From assembly GCA_016789105.1 (NCBI GenBank), contig JAEURN010000001.1, positions 1-64,000 on the forward strand: a DNA stretch of 64,000 nucleotides. The letters run 5' to 3'. Source of the stretch: Armatimonadota bacterium. GTDB lineage: Bacteria > Armatimonadota > Fimbriimonadia > Fimbriimonadales > Fimbriimonadaceae. The number at the start of each line of letters is the position of its first letter. Within the stretch, counting starts at the first letter, position 1. Both the position numbers and the translations under genes were made by a program. This document shows positions 50,715-59,922 of this stretch, one piece after another. The notes below the pieces were generated by a model that saw only the letters and a list, made by a program, of their open reading frames with translations, ran no database searches and was not told where the DNA came from.

Positions 50715-53293
50715 CCTGCCATCCTCGCCATGCCCTCTTCAAAAACCGTACGGATCCGCTCCACTGTGCGTTGATGCCTTTCGATCACCTTGTTCGGGTC
50801 CTCTTCGCCAAATGGCCGCCCCAAGATGGCAAGTTTGTCCGGGTTTTCTGGAAAGACGTCGTCGCCGATCCCCAAAAAGCTGAGGCGGTTGCGGAGGTCG
50901 CACAGGTAGGCGTGCCCGTCGGTCAAGACTTCCTGCTCGACGACATCCAAAAACCCCGCTGCAACCAAGAACTTGGCCCTTTCCGGCGTCGTCAACGGGA
51001 TCGGCCCCGATAGGTTCAACATGTCGGATCGGGCCAGCATGCCCAACTGCAACAGCCAATTGATGTCATCAATTCCGCCTGACCCCAATTTGATGTGCCG
51101 CCAGTGGAGTCCGGGTTTGACCCGTTCCCGTTCGATCCGGTCTTTCATATGGAGCAAAGCCGCGATCTCGTCCTCGTTCAACGGGTCTCCATAGGCCACT
51201 TCGTTCACCGCTTCGATCACTGCCCCTTGCCCAAAAACCACGCGCGACCTCCCCAGCGCAAATCTTTCCCAGGGCTCCATGAAAGTCGCGGCATACCGGC
51301 GGAGCCCTTCCGGTGTGACGGCGAGCCGTCCATTGCGGCCTTCGGGCCGCAACCGGAAGTCGAGTTCGAACGGGGCACCCGCCGACTTGAGGCGTCCCAA
51401 CTCCACCAAAGACGACTGCACGCCCCGCTCGGCCGCTTCTCGGCCCTCCTCGGTCGTCAAGACGATCACATCCGCATCTGAGTTCGGGGAAACTTCGCCG
51501 GCGGCGTAGCTCCCAAGGGCGATGACCGAGCACGCCGGGCCCCAATGGAGGGCCAAGACTTCGACCGCTGCGTCGAGGTGCGCCGTGAATTCGGGGCCGA
51601 ACGGCGTCTCGGGTGTCAATACGGCCCGGACACACGACCGCAGCCATCCACTTTTCAGGGCTCGGGCCATTTCATCGCGGGAATAGTGAGCCCGTAAGGA
51701 AGTGAACCGCTCCCGGGGATCGACCGGTTCCTCCACTTCCCCACTCACCGTCTGGTCCAGAATTCCCGCCGCGAGGGCGAATTGGGGGATGAGGGCCGGT
51801 GCCTCGGTGGCAATAGCCTGCAACCGATCCCGGCTCGTGGCATTTTCGGCGACGGCCGAACGGTAGCGGTCTTCCAGCCAATCCAGACCGTCGGCAGGAT
51901 CGCTGTTCCCGTCTATCCCGCTAAACACCGCCTCAAAATCCCTCCGTGTTTCGGTCCTCCGGGCGCTGAGTTCGGTTTCAAGTGGAATCGCGGATCCGTA
52001 GCCAAGGGAAAACGCCACCACTCGCCGGGCCAATTCGTCGTCGGGCAATGAGTAGACCTGCTGGTTGGAAACCATCTGGATCCGGTGCTCCACGGTGCGC
52101 AAAAAAATGTAGTTTTGGGATAGCCGCTCTGCCATCGCCGGGTCGATGACGCCCAAGGCACCCGCCTCTTTGAGCATGGCCACCGTCGGACGTCCCCGCA
52201 GTCCCGGGTGCTCGTCGCCATTCAAAATCTGCGCCGCTTGGACGGTCAATTCGACATCGCGAATCCCGCCCGGACCGCGTTTAAGGTCGCCGGGGCCGAC
52301 GGACGACTCGGCCCGGCGCCGCATGGAAAGCAGGTTTCCCAAAAACATCTCGGTGCGGTGGCCGGCGAAGACGGTTCTTTGCCTCAAAGAATCCCACCAT
52401 TCCGTCAAGCCCGGCTGCTCGGCGATCATAAAGCTCCTGACCAAAGCCGCCGTCTCCCAAGGTTCGGCGTAATTTTCGTAATACCGCTCGATTGCCGGCA
52501 TGGGGTTGGCGAGCGGGCCCTGGGAACCGAATGGCCGGAGTCGGAGGTCGACACGGTAGAGGTCGCCCCGGCCCATCCGGTCGGCCAACGCGGAGCGGAA
52601 CAGTTCGCAAAACTTGCGCGCATCGGGCTCCGCGATCCCTTCTCCCATGACAAAAACCAAGTCAATATCGCTCGAATAGTTCAACTCCAATCCCCCGAGC
52701 TTGCCCAAAACACCAACCCCGATTGGGCAAACCTCCGGATGGTCTCCCCGTTTGCGGAACTGGTTCCACGAAACCGAGAGGGCCAATTGGATCAAACCGG
52801 TTGCAAGTTCACTGATGCCCCGCCAAATCTCAGGCTGAGGGATCAGATTCCCCATATCCTGGGCCGCCAATAACAAGGTTCGCTCTTGTTTGATATACCG
52901 GAGCCGGTCGAGTTGGTGCGAATAACCGCTGGTGTGGCAAAGCATCCGACGTCCTTCGGCAATGACATCTTCTCGGCCCCGGATCGACGAAAGCGCCCCG
53001 GGGTCCAGCAACAAACCCGCCAACTCTGGGTTTTGGGTCAAAACGTCGGTCGCGTGCGAGCTCAGACAAACCAAACCCACCACTCCCGCCGCCAATTCCG
53101 GGATGGCGATGAACTGGTCGGCGAACGCCCCAGGGCCGGTCATGGCAGACACGACCCTCTCGAACCGGGCAAGGCCGTCATCGGCATTGGGCCAAACACC
53201 GAAAAGCCGCCACAGGTCGTCCCGGATCGGCCGGTTCATCTTGGTGCAGATGCGGTCGGCCAAAGCACGGGCTCGGGTTTCGTCGGCAAACAT
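50711..53293 (-). CDS. glnE: Glutamine synthetase adenylyltransferase/deadenylylase
   Basis: 860 residues, slightly shorter than the E. coli enzyme. Two nucleotidyltransferase halves are present. The first has the full motif GKLGGLELNYSSDIDLVF. The second has GSYAAGEVSPNSDADVIVL, keeping the Asp pair but lacking KLGG. Each half is followed by the GlnD-UR-like helical part (GPGGIRDVELTVQAAQIL and GSGGIDDINWLLQLG). It controls glutamine synthetase by adenylylation in response to nitrogen status. AAAGGG is 1-6 bases before the ATG. Confidence 0.93.
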   Translation of the reverse strand: MFADETRARALADRICTKMNRPIRDDLWRLFGVWPNADDGLARFERVVSAMTGPGAFADQFIAIPELAAGVVGLVCLSSHATDVLTQNPELAGLLLDPGALSSIRGREDVIAEGRRMLCHTSGYSHQLDRLRYIKQERTLLLAAQDMGNLIPQPEIWRGISELATGLIQLALSVSWNQFRKRGDHPEVCPIGVGVLGKLGGLELNYSSDIDLVFVMGEGIAEPDARKFCELFRSALADRMGRGDLYRVDLRLRPFGSQGPLANPMPAIERYYENYAEPWETAALVRSFMIAEQPGLTEWWDSLRQRTVFAGHRTEMFLGNLLSMRRRAESSVGPGDLKRGPGGIRDVELTVQAAQILNGDEHPGLRGRPTVAMLKEAGALGVIDPAMAERLSQNYIFLRTVEHRIQMVSNQQVYSLPDDELARRVVAFSLGYGSAIPLETELSARRTETRRDFEAVFSGIDGNSDPADGLDWLEDRYRSAVAENATSRDRLQAIATEAPALIPQFALAAGILDQTVSGEVEEPVDPRERFTSLRAHYSRDEMARALKSGWLRSCVRAVLTPETPFGPEFTAHLDAAVEVLALHWGPACSVIALGSYAAGEVSPNSDADVIVLTTEEGREAAERGVQSSLVELGRLKSAGAPFELDFRLRPEGRNGRLAVTPEGLRRYAATFMEPWERFALGRSRVVFGQGAVIEAVNEVAYGDPLNEDEIAALLHMKDRIERERVKPGLHWRHIKLGSGGIDDINWLLQLGMLARSDMLNLSGPIPLTTPERAKFLVAAGFLDVVEQEVLTDGHAYLCDLRNRLSFLGIGDDVFPENPDKLAILGRPFGEEDPNKVIERHQRTVERIRTVFEEGMARMAG

Positions 53294-53318
53294 CCCTTTC
53301 GTCTACAGGCGCTAAGGA

Positions 53319-53324
53319 TACACT
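53319..53324 (+). promoter_or_regulatory. -10 box TACACT before the lipoprotein-manC pair
   Basis: TACACT ends 6 bases before the GTG at 53331 and no Shine-Dalgarno is present, again a leaderless-type layout. Confidence 0.45.
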
Positions 53325-53330
53325 TCTGGC

Positions 53331-53723
53331 GTGCGCCGCGCTGCCCAACTCACCATCTTGCTGATCGCGGGTTTTTCCTTGGCCGCCTGCATGGCGGAAC
53401 CGGGCATCGAAGGGACATGGGTTTCGGAAGATGGCAGGCCGGTGGTGTTGACCTTTGGCGGCGGCAAGGCTAAGATCGAAATCAGCGCGTTTGGGCAGGA
53501 TGTGGCCCTTCAAGGCGACTACACCCGCGATCAAAACCGGCTCGCCATCAAACACCTCTCCCTTCCCCCGGATTTGGAAAAACTCCGCGGAATGGCTGGC
53601 AAATCGGCTCAGGAACGCCTCCCCGACCAAATCGATGCCACGATTTCGTTCAAAACCGAATCTGAAATCGTCCTGAGCGGACACAAACTGATCGACGGAG
53701 TTTACAAACGGAAAGAACAATGA
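53331..53723 (+). CDS. Small lipoprotein of unknown function
   Basis: 130 residues from GTG 53331. Lipoprotein signal RRAAQLTILLIAGFSLAAC with lipobox LAAC. The mature part is a short beta sheet (GIEGTWVSEDGRPVVLTF, KIEISAFGQDVALQGDYT, ATISFKTESEIVLSGHK), lipocalin-like or similar to small stress lipoproteins. It overlaps manC by 4 bases, so it heads that transcript. Confidence 0.7.
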   Translation: MRRAAQLTILLIAGFSLAACMAEPGIEGTWVSEDGRPVVLTFGGGKAKIEISAFGQDVALQGDYTRDQNRLAIKHLSLPPDLEKLRGMAGKSAQERLPDQIDATISFKTESEIVLSGHKLIDGVYKRKEQ

Positions 53724-54769
53724 ACAAACGGGTTGCCGTCGTGATGGCCGGGGGTTCCGGAGAACGCTTTTGGCCGGTGAGCACCAAAGAGCGGCCCAAG
53801 CAATTCCTCAAGCTGGCCGACCCCGACAAAACGTTGCTCGCCCAATCGGTCGAACGGGCGGCGGCACTTTCCTCTCCCGCCCGAACCTACATCGCCACGG
53901 CCCGGCACCTTGCCGAAATGAGCGGAACGGCCTGCCCGCAAGTCCCCAAGCCGAACATTCTGGCCGAGCCCGCAAAACGCAACACGGCCGGCGCGCTGGT
54001 CTGGGTGGCGGCAAACCTGATCGCCCAATACCCGGATGACTGGGCCTTTCTCACCGTCGCCGTCTTGACCGCCGACCAAAGGATCCACACCCAAACCCAG
54101 TTTGAAGAAACCGCCAACCGCGCCATGGATGCCGCGGAATCCCAAGGCGCCATCGTCACAATCGGCATCCGGCCCGACCGGCCCGAAACCGGCTTTGGAT
54201 ACATCGATTGCGGGGAGCCGGTCGGCGAAGTCTTCAAAGTCAATAAGTTCACGGAAAAACCTGACCGGGCAACCGCCGAAGAGTTCCTTTCCGCCGGCAA
54301 CTTCTTGTGGAACAGCGGCATGTTTTTCTACACGCTCCCGACTTTCATGTCGGAGATGGAGCGTCACCAACCGGATTTGGCGGCCGGTACCCGGAAAATC
54401 GCCGGTGAAATCGCCAGGGGTGACGGGGCGGCGGCTGATGCCTCCTTCGAGGGCCTTGCCAGCATCTCGATCGATTACGCCCTCATGGAAAAAAGCGACA
54501 AAGTCTTGGTGGCCGAGGCGACATTCGAGTGGGATGATTTGGGGGCGTGGGACGCCATTGCCCGCTCTTTCTCGCCCGACCCCGACGGCAACGTGGCTGT
54601 CGGCCCCTCCAAGGTCATCGAGTCGCATGACAACGTGGTTTACAACGAATTCGGCCGACAGGTGGTCAACTTATTGGGCGTCCAAGGATTAGCCGTCGTG
54701 GTCACCGATGGGCAAATCTTGGTGATGCCGACCGAAAAAGCGCAGGAAGTCAAGAAGTTCTTACAATAA
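53720..54769 (+). CDS. manC: Mannose-1-phosphate guanylyltransferase
   Basis: 349 residues, the single-domain form without the isomerase fusion. It makes GDP-mannose. Motifs: VVMAGGSGERFWPVSTKERPKQFLKL, EPAKRNTAGALVWVA, the ETGFGYIDCGE strand, KFTEKPD, NSGMFFY, SIDYALMEKSD, and EWDDLGAWDAI. GERFWP in place of GTRLWP is a common variant. Its 3' end overlaps the convergent phosphatase by 9 bases. It supplies the polysaccharide island that follows. Confidence 0.95.
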   Translation: MNKRVAVVMAGGSGERFWPVSTKERPKQFLKLADPDKTLLAQSVERAAALSSPARTYIATARHLAEMSGTACPQVPKPNILAEPAKRNTAGALVWVAANLIAQYPDDWAFLTVAVLTADQRIHTQTQFEETANRAMDAAESQGAIVTIGIRPDRPETGFGYIDCGEPVGEVFKVNKFTEKPDRATAEEFLSAGNFLWNSGMFFYTLPTFMSEMERHQPDLAAGTRKIAGEIARGDGAAADASFEGLASISIDYALMEKSDKVLVAEATFEWDDLGAWDAIARSFSPDPDGNVAVGPSKVIESHDNVVYNEFGRQVVNLLGVQGLAVVVTDGQILVMPTEKAQEVKKFLQ

Positions 54770-55276
54770 TTTTTGCACAAATCCAAAAAGGTCTCCCCCG
54801 GTGAATTGTGCTCCCCGAATGCCGGCGTTGCGCGCCGCCTCCATGTCTGATTCCTTGTCCCCAACCAAGACGGCATGGTCCGGCGGGCAACCGAACCAAG
54901 TCAAGGCTTTCTGGACCATTAGCGGCCCGGGTTTCCGGCCCGGGCATTCGGCTTCTGGGGCATGCGGGCAATAGGCCACATACCGAATCGGGGCCTGGTG
55001 GCAAACCCATTCCATCAACTCCAGGAACTCGGATTCGCGGTAATACCCCCGGCCAATTCCGGATTGGTTGGTGATGATGCCGACTCCGATCCCCATGGAA
55101 TCCAGGTTGGAAATCGCTTCCAGGGCCCCGGCGACCCACTCGAACCGATCCCTGGATGAAACATAGCCGTGGTCAATGTTCAAGACCCCATCACGGTCGA
55201 AGAAGATGACCCTGTCCCACTTGCCCCTCGGTTCCACTCCGGTGCGGTCGCACCTCTCAACAACCAATTCAGGCAT
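54761..55276 (-). CDS. gmhB: D-glycero-D-manno-heptose-1,7-bisphosphate 7-phosphatase-like HAD enzyme
   Basis: 171 residues. HAD subclass III motifs: FFDRDGVLN, ITNQSGIGRGYY, RKPGPLMVQKAL and LVGDKESDMEAARNAG. The zinc loop reads CPHAPEAECPGRKP: the usual last Cys (CxCRKP) is Gly here, so the zinc site has lost one ligand. GmhB removes the 7-phosphate in ADP- or GDP-heptose synthesis. Proximity to manC and heptosyltransferase-like genes fits, but histidinol-phosphatase-like relatives also use this fold. Confidence 0.85.
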   Translation of the reverse strand: MPELVVERCDRTGVEPRGKWDRVIFFDRDGVLNIDHGYVSSRDRFEWVAGALEAISNLDSMGIGVGIITNQSGIGRGYYRESEFLELMEWVCHQAPIRYVAYCPHAPEAECPGRKPGPLMVQKALTWFGCPPDHAVLVGDKESDMEAARNAGIRGAQFTGGDLFGFVQKLL

Positions 55277-55406
55277 TCCGGAGTCATTTTGACCCTTGGT
55301 TAAGCTGCCAAACCTCGAAAAGGCTCAGTTTTCCAACCCAAAAAACCGAAAATTGAACCCGGACAGGTATCCTAGGCCGTCCAGTTTGCAGGACACTGAT
55401 ATCAAC

Positions 55407-57497
55407 ATGGCGACGGCAGAACGCGACCCCCAAACCTGGCAGGTGCCGGAACAGACCTCGTCGGTCACGCTCACCGAGTTCATCAACTCGATCAAACGGA
55501 ACAAAGGGGTCTTCTGGACCACCCTCCTCGTTTGTTTGGCCATCGGGGTGGCGATCTGCCTCATCCTCCCCGCACGCTACTCGTCCCGGGCCGAAATGCT
55601 CGTTGAAGGGACCAACGGAGGCGGCATCAGCCCCTCCCCCGAAAACATCGCCGCCGATATCACCGTCCCGGGTGCCGTCTATCCCCTGACGACCCAAGTC
55701 GAACTGATCCAAACCCCCAAAGTCTATTTCGATGCGTTGGAAGAAGCTGGCATCGAAAGGCCGCAAACGCTGGAGGAATACCGGGCCCTCCCCCAAGTCT
55801 CGGTCGTGCAAAAGAAAGAAAGCAACGTCATCAACCTCCTGGTCGATGGCGGGAACAAAGACCAAGTCAAGAAATTGGCTGAAGCCTATCCCCGAGCATT
55901 CCAAAGGTTCAGCGACAGCAAACGGACTGAAGCCGCCGCGCGCGCCCAACAATTTGTTGAACAACGGCTAAAAGAAGAAGCCGACGCCCTCAAACAGGCA
56001 GAAACTGAGTTTGCCGCCTTCAAGCAATCAAAACGCGTCGTCGATAGCACGTCAGAAATCCAATTCCGACAAGGTCAGCTGGCCCAAGCCCGCCTGACGT
56101 TCGTTGAATCCCAAGGAATCGAACAAGCCGCGCTCGCCAATGCCAGCGAAGCCGAGCGAGCCCTGGCCCGGACGCCCAAACAGCGTCCCCGCCTCATCGA
56201 CCTCCAAAACTACGAACGGGTCAACCAATCCCGCGAACAACTTAACCTCCTCAAGGTTCGCCGCGCGGAACTGGTGCAAACCTACAAAGATACGGCACCC
56301 CAAGTCAAAGAGGTCGATGCCCAAATCAAAGTCCAAGAAGACCACATCGCCGACCTCGAGAGCTCATTGAAGGCGACGTTGATGGAGGACAACCCTGAAT
56401 ACGATATCGCCGTCCGCCGCCTGAGCGAAGCCAATGCCAACAAAGATGCCGCCATCTCCCGGCGCACTGAACTGGGCCGCATCGTGGATCAACGACAAGC
56501 CGAGCTCGATGCGCTGGGGAGTTTCACCCAAGAACAACGGGAATTTGAACGGAGGATCGGGCTCCACACCCAATCCATCGTGAACATGGAACAGTTGCGC
56601 GATCGCGTCGCCCTTCGCAACAACCAAGTCCGGTCGACCGTTGAACCTGTTACGGGTGCCATTTTTGCCGAACAAACCCAGCCGAACTGGGCCGTGACGA
56701 TGGCGATCGCTTCGGTGCTCGGGTTGGCCCTGGCCATTGTCTTCAGCATCGTCCGCGACTCTTCGCTGGACAAGGTCAACAGCCGCGAGGAAGCCTATGT
56801 CCTTTCCGGCCACAGCAACCTTTCCAACATCCCGGATCGCAGCCGCAGCAAACACCCCATCATCACAAACCCGCAAACCAACCTGGCATTTGAAGCCTAT
56901 CGGGTTCTCAGATCCAACATTGCAGTGCATGGCCGGGCCAGCGAAATGAAGTCGCTGACCGTTTCCAGCACACTCCGGCGAGAAGGCAAATCGGTGGTGG
57001 CTTCCAACCTGGCTATCGCTTTTGTCCTCAACGGCCAGCGGACGATCCTGGTGGATGCCGATATGCGGCACCCGACAATCCACACGCTTTTTGGGTTGCA
57101 GGATAAGCCGGGCCTGGGTGACCTGCTCATCGGTTCGGCGGGCGTCAACGACGTCCTTCAGCCGACCACCGTCGACGGGCTGTATGTCGTCACTTGCGGC
57201 ACAATCCCCGCCAATGCGACAGAAGTCATGGGATCACCCCGCATGCAGGAAATCATCAACATGCTGACGGCCCAGGCCGATATGCTCGTTGTGGATTCGC
57301 CGCACGTCATCGGCCTTGCGGATGCGCCCTCGTTGGCGGCCGCAACCGATGCCTCCATCCTCATTTGGCAGCCCGGCCGGGCCAGCAAGTCTGAATTCCG
57401 CGAAGCCGTCGCCAACCTGGAAGCGTCGTCGCCGGCGTTCCTTGGGTATGTCGCCAACCGGGTGAGCGCCAAGGACGCCCACATCACCGGCGCCTAA
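55407..57497 (+). CDS. Wzc-like polysaccharide chain-length/BY-kinase-like protein
   Basis: 696 residues from ATG 55407; a TTG at 55296 would add 37 residues of no clear kind. A Wzz region with two membrane helices (residues of roughly 35-55 and 430-450) encloses a long periplasmic coiled coil. The cytoplasmic ATPase domain has a damaged Walker A (SSTLRREGKSVVASNLA, no first Gly), Walker A' VDADMRHP, and Walker B-like MLVVDSPHVIG in place of DTPP. It has no Tyr-rich tail. It probably controls polymer length or export rather than autophosphorylation. Followed by a strong terminator. Confidence 0.88.
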   Translation: MATAERDPQTWQVPEQTSSVTLTEFINSIKRNKGVFWTTLLVCLAIGVAICLILPARYSSRAEMLVEGTNGGGISPSPENIAADITVPGAVYPLTTQVELIQTPKVYFDALEEAGIERPQTLEEYRALPQVSVVQKKESNVINLLVDGGNKDQVKKLAEAYPRAFQRFSDSKRTEAAARAQQFVEQRLKEEADALKQAETEFAAFKQSKRVVDSTSEIQFRQGQLAQARLTFVESQGIEQAALANASEAERALARTPKQRPRLIDLQNYERVNQSREQLNLLKVRRAELVQTYKDTAPQVKEVDAQIKVQEDHIADLESSLKATLMEDNPEYDIAVRRLSEANANKDAAISRRTELGRIVDQRQAELDALGSFTQEQREFERRIGLHTQSIVNMEQLRDRVALRNNQVRSTVEPVTGAIFAEQTQPNWAVTMAIASVLGLALAIVFSIVRDSSLDKVNSREEAYVLSGHSNLSNIPDRSRSKHPIITNPQTNLAFEAYRVLRSNIAVHGRASEMKSLTVSSTLRREGKSVVASNLAIAFVLNGQRTILVDADMRHPTIHTLFGLQDKPGLGDLLIGSAGVNDVLQPTTVDGLYVVTCGTIPANATEVMGSPRMQEIINMLTAQADMLVVDSPHVIGLADAPSLAAATDASILIWQPGRASKSEFREAVANLEASSPAFLGYVANRVSAKDAHITGA

Positions 57498-57525
57498 GGA
57501 TCATCTCAGGCCTTCAAAACAATGA

Positions 57526-57566
57526 GGGGCGGGTTCCATTGAGGAACCCGCCCCTTAGATTTTTCT
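57526..57566. terminator. Bidirectional intrinsic terminator
   Basis: GGGGCGGGTTCC (57526-57537) and GGAACCCGCCCC (57543-57554) form a perfect 12-bp stem with loop ATTGA. TTAGATTTTTCT follows on the + side. It separates the ends of the Wzc-like and EpsI-like genes and may serve both. Confidence 0.9.
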
Positions 57567-57579
57567 GCCTAGGCAAACT

Positions 57580-58233
57580 TTAAAGGATGCCCTTTGTCGA
57601 CTCGTTCAGCTGGTCGATATAGTTAGCGGCAAACTCGCGCAGGTCTTGTTCCGTGATCCCCGGCGTCATGCTCACGAACCGGTACGAGAATCCGAGCGTC
57701 TCAGCAAACGGATCTTTGACCTTGGCTTTCAGGAATTCGATTTTCGCGCTGTCGTAATTGGCAAAGCCATTCGGTGTGCGAAAAATGTACATGGCTTCCT
57801 GCTTCGGCGAATCGCCCCGTTGGATGGTCATCCACGTGATCGGAATTTTGCCCCGGGTCTTGGTCTCCAACTCGCGGTTTTCCAGAGTGGTCAACGTCCA
57901 ACCCTGAGCGTTGAAGCAGATTTTTTGGTCGTGGAAGGCCTCCATCGAATCACCGGCGATCACCACGACGTCGATCTGGTTGCCCTTCGAGTCTTCCATG
58001 ATCTGACAGGCGATGCCGATCGGCTTCAGGACTTCGTAGCTGACGTCGCCCATTTTGTAGCTGATCTTGGAGCCGAACTCCTTTGGGGCAAGCTGGTAGT
58101 CGCCGACTTCGGTCAGCATCATGTCTTCAAGCCACGCCTCGGTGTGCTTTGCCCCCTTGGGTGCAGAACCATAAATGCCGATTCCGGCCATGATTGCCAG
58201 CACCGGCGCAACAACGATTGCCACGCGTTTCAT
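57580..58233 (-). CDS. epsI: EpsI-family exosortase-associated protein
   Basis: 217 residues from ATG 58233, in an ATGA overlap with the exosortase stop. A single N-terminal helix (VAIVVAPVLAIMAGIGIYG) anchors a periplasmic domain. DUF3485/EpsI traits: VLKPIGIACQIMEDS, the conserved FHDQKICFNAQGW, and an aromatic FRTPNGFANYD. EpsI is fused to or placed next to exosortase in many polysaccharide clusters; its exact step is unknown. Direct coupling to the sortase supports a joint role. Confidence 0.88.
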   Translation of the reverse strand: MKRVAIVVAPVLAIMAGIGIYGSAPKGAKHTEAWLEDMMLTEVGDYQLAPKEFGSKISYKMGDVSYEVLKPIGIACQIMEDSKGNQIDVVVIAGDSMEAFHDQKICFNAQGWTLTTLENRELETKTRGKIPITWMTIQRGDSPKQEAMYIFRTPNGFANYDSAKIEFLKAKVKDPFAETLGFSYRFVSMTPGITEQDLREFAANYIDQLNESTKGIL

Positions 58234-59135
58234 ACTTTCCACCCGAGTTTCTTAGCCGTGAAGTAAAGGATCCAAAAGGCGAGCAGCAACGTGCCGTAGC
58301 TCCCGTAATGGTGCATCCATTCGCCGGCGTCGCTGCCAAATTGGTTGCCCAAGATGCCGATCAGTGCAATCCGAAGCGAGTTGATCGCCACCGCGAGCGG
58401 CAACATCAGCCCGAGCAAAATCAAGTTGCCCCACCACTTCAGCCGGGCGATCATCATGATCAGAGCAGTCGAAGCGATCAACGCGAGCGTCAGCTTCATC
58501 CCGCTGCAGGCGGCTGCAATGTACAGGTTATAGTGCGGTAAGTTGATCACCGTCGGTTCGGCCCGGAACGGCTCCATGCCAATGATCTTGAGCAGGTAAT
58601 AGGCCCCGGAAGTCGACCAGATCTGGAGGTTGTTCGTGTGGTCGTCGATGATGCGGTTCCAAATCGGCAACGCCATGATCGAATAACCGATCGCCGGCAA
58701 CATGTGCCAGGTCCGCTGCCAGCCATAGAACATCAACGACAAAGTGGCCAGGCCGGCAACAAACAGCAGACTTTGGGGCGCCAAAAAGAAGGTCCACATC
58801 GCAACGATCTGCAAGCCGCAAATGGCAATCAACAGCGGCAGCGGCCACAGGGTCGGCTTGATCGGCGCCGCCAGGATCTTCTCCCGGTTATGGTAGAGCA
58901 GGTAGCCCATGGCAAAGGGCACCAGCGGCGCGTGCTGGTAATAACTGTCCGGCTCGATCCAAAGCTGAAAAGTCGTGACCGAGAATGTGCTGAATGCGGC
59001 CAGGAAAAGCGCGATGATGGCGCCCCCCCCCAAGACTTGGGGTTGCATGGCCCATTCGCGCACCCCATCGACGGTTAGTTTTGGAAAACCCGTCGGGGCG
59101 ATCTGCGGCTCTTCTGGGATTGCGGCTGTGCTCAT
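58230..59135 (-). CDS. Exosortase
   Basis: 301 residues with about eight membrane helices. The catalytic triad is readable: Cys210 in AAACSGMK, Arg255 in NSLRIALIG, and His275/276 in HHYGSYG. EPDSYYQHAPLVPFAMGYLLY is the family N-terminal motif. Exosortases cut PEP-CTERM proteins at the PEP motif during export; substrates at 27730 and 32595 fit. AGGGAG lies about 10 bases before the ATG. It sits among exopolysaccharide genes, the usual setting. Confidence 0.93.
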   Translation of the reverse strand: MSTAAIPEEPQIAPTGFPKLTVDGVREWAMQPQVLGGGAIIALFLAAFSTFSVTTFQLWIEPDSYYQHAPLVPFAMGYLLYHNREKILAAPIKPTLWPLPLLIAICGLQIVAMWTFFLAPQSLLFVAGLATLSLMFYGWQRTWHMLPAIGYSIMALPIWNRIIDDHTNNLQIWSTSGAYYLLKIIGMEPFRAEPTVINLPHYNLYIAAACSGMKLTLALIASTALIMMIARLKWWGNLILLGLMLPLAVAINSLRIALIGILGNQFGSDAGEWMHHYGSYGTLLLAFWILYFTAKKLGWKV

Positions 59136-59235
59136 CGTGAAAGGCTCCCTATCTTAGCGTCCGATTCGGTTTGGGCGTTCCCAGTCCCAGGGAAGGGTCT
59201 CACAAAAACTGGATTCATTTCGTGAACCCCCGCCT

Positions 59236-59922
59236 TTAATAGGCACCCCGCCCGGTCAACATGGAAACCGCTGTCCGGTACAACACCACAAAGTCCCTCC
59301 TAAAAGAAGCGTGCCAATAATAGTCTTTGTCCAATTCAATGCGTTCTTGGTAGGTGGTGTCGTTCCGCCCGCTACACTGCCAAAGCCCGGCACATCCGGG
59401 TTTCATTTTCAAATAGACGTCGATGTCGTCCCCATACTTGGCAGCTTCCGGTTCAACAATCGGCCGGGGCCCGACAATGCTCATGTTGCCAATCAGGACG
59501 TTGATCAGCTGCGGCAACTCATCCAAGCTCGTCTTGCGCATCACAGAGCCGAACCGGATCAACCGCGGGTCGTTTTTGAGTTTGTAGGTTTCTTCAAATT
59601 CCTTCTTGGCCGCCGGATCCCGCTCCAGCAGCTCCTTAAGCGCCTTTTCGGCATCCTTGCGCATGGATCGGAACTTGTACATCCAAAAGAGCTTGCCCCT
59701 TTGGCCCAGCCGTTGCTGTTTGAAAAAAACTGGTCCGCCATCGGCGGTCAGCACCACCAAGGCCAAGATCAAGAAAATGGGGAACAACAAAATCAAGCCG
59801 ATCAACGAGATCACGATATCGGCCGACCGCTTCAAAAACTTGAAGCTAGGCTGCTCATAGCGCGGGAGGCGGGCCGCTCCGCCCTGCCGTCTCATCTCCG
59901 TTCGCGACTCTTCCGTAATCAT
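59236..59922 (-). CDS. Undecaprenyl-phosphate sugar transferase (WbaP/WcaJ C-terminal type)
   Basis: 228 residues from ATG 59922; an upstream TTG (59988) is less likely. One membrane-inserted helix (ADIVISLIGLILLFPIFLILALVVL) precedes the catalytic part: GPVFFKQQRLGQRGKLFWMYKFRSM, DPRLIRFGSVMRKTSLDELPQLINVLIGNMSIVGPRP, and KPGCAGLWQCSGRNDTTYQERIELD. It transfers a sugar phosphate to undecaprenyl phosphate, starting repeat-unit assembly. The N-terminal domain of full-length WbaP is missing, as in monotopic forms. Confidence 0.93.
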   Translation of the reverse strand: MITEESRTEMRRQGGAARLPRYEQPSFKFLKRSADIVISLIGLILLFPIFLILALVVLTADGGPVFFKQQRLGQRGKLFWMYKFRSMRKDAEKALKELLERDPAAKKEFEETYKLKNDPRLIRFGSVMRKTSLDELPQLINVLIGNMSIVGPRPIVEPEAAKYGDDIDVYLKMKPGCAGLWQCSGRNDTTYQERIELDKDYYWHASFRRDFVVLYRTAVSMLTGRGAY

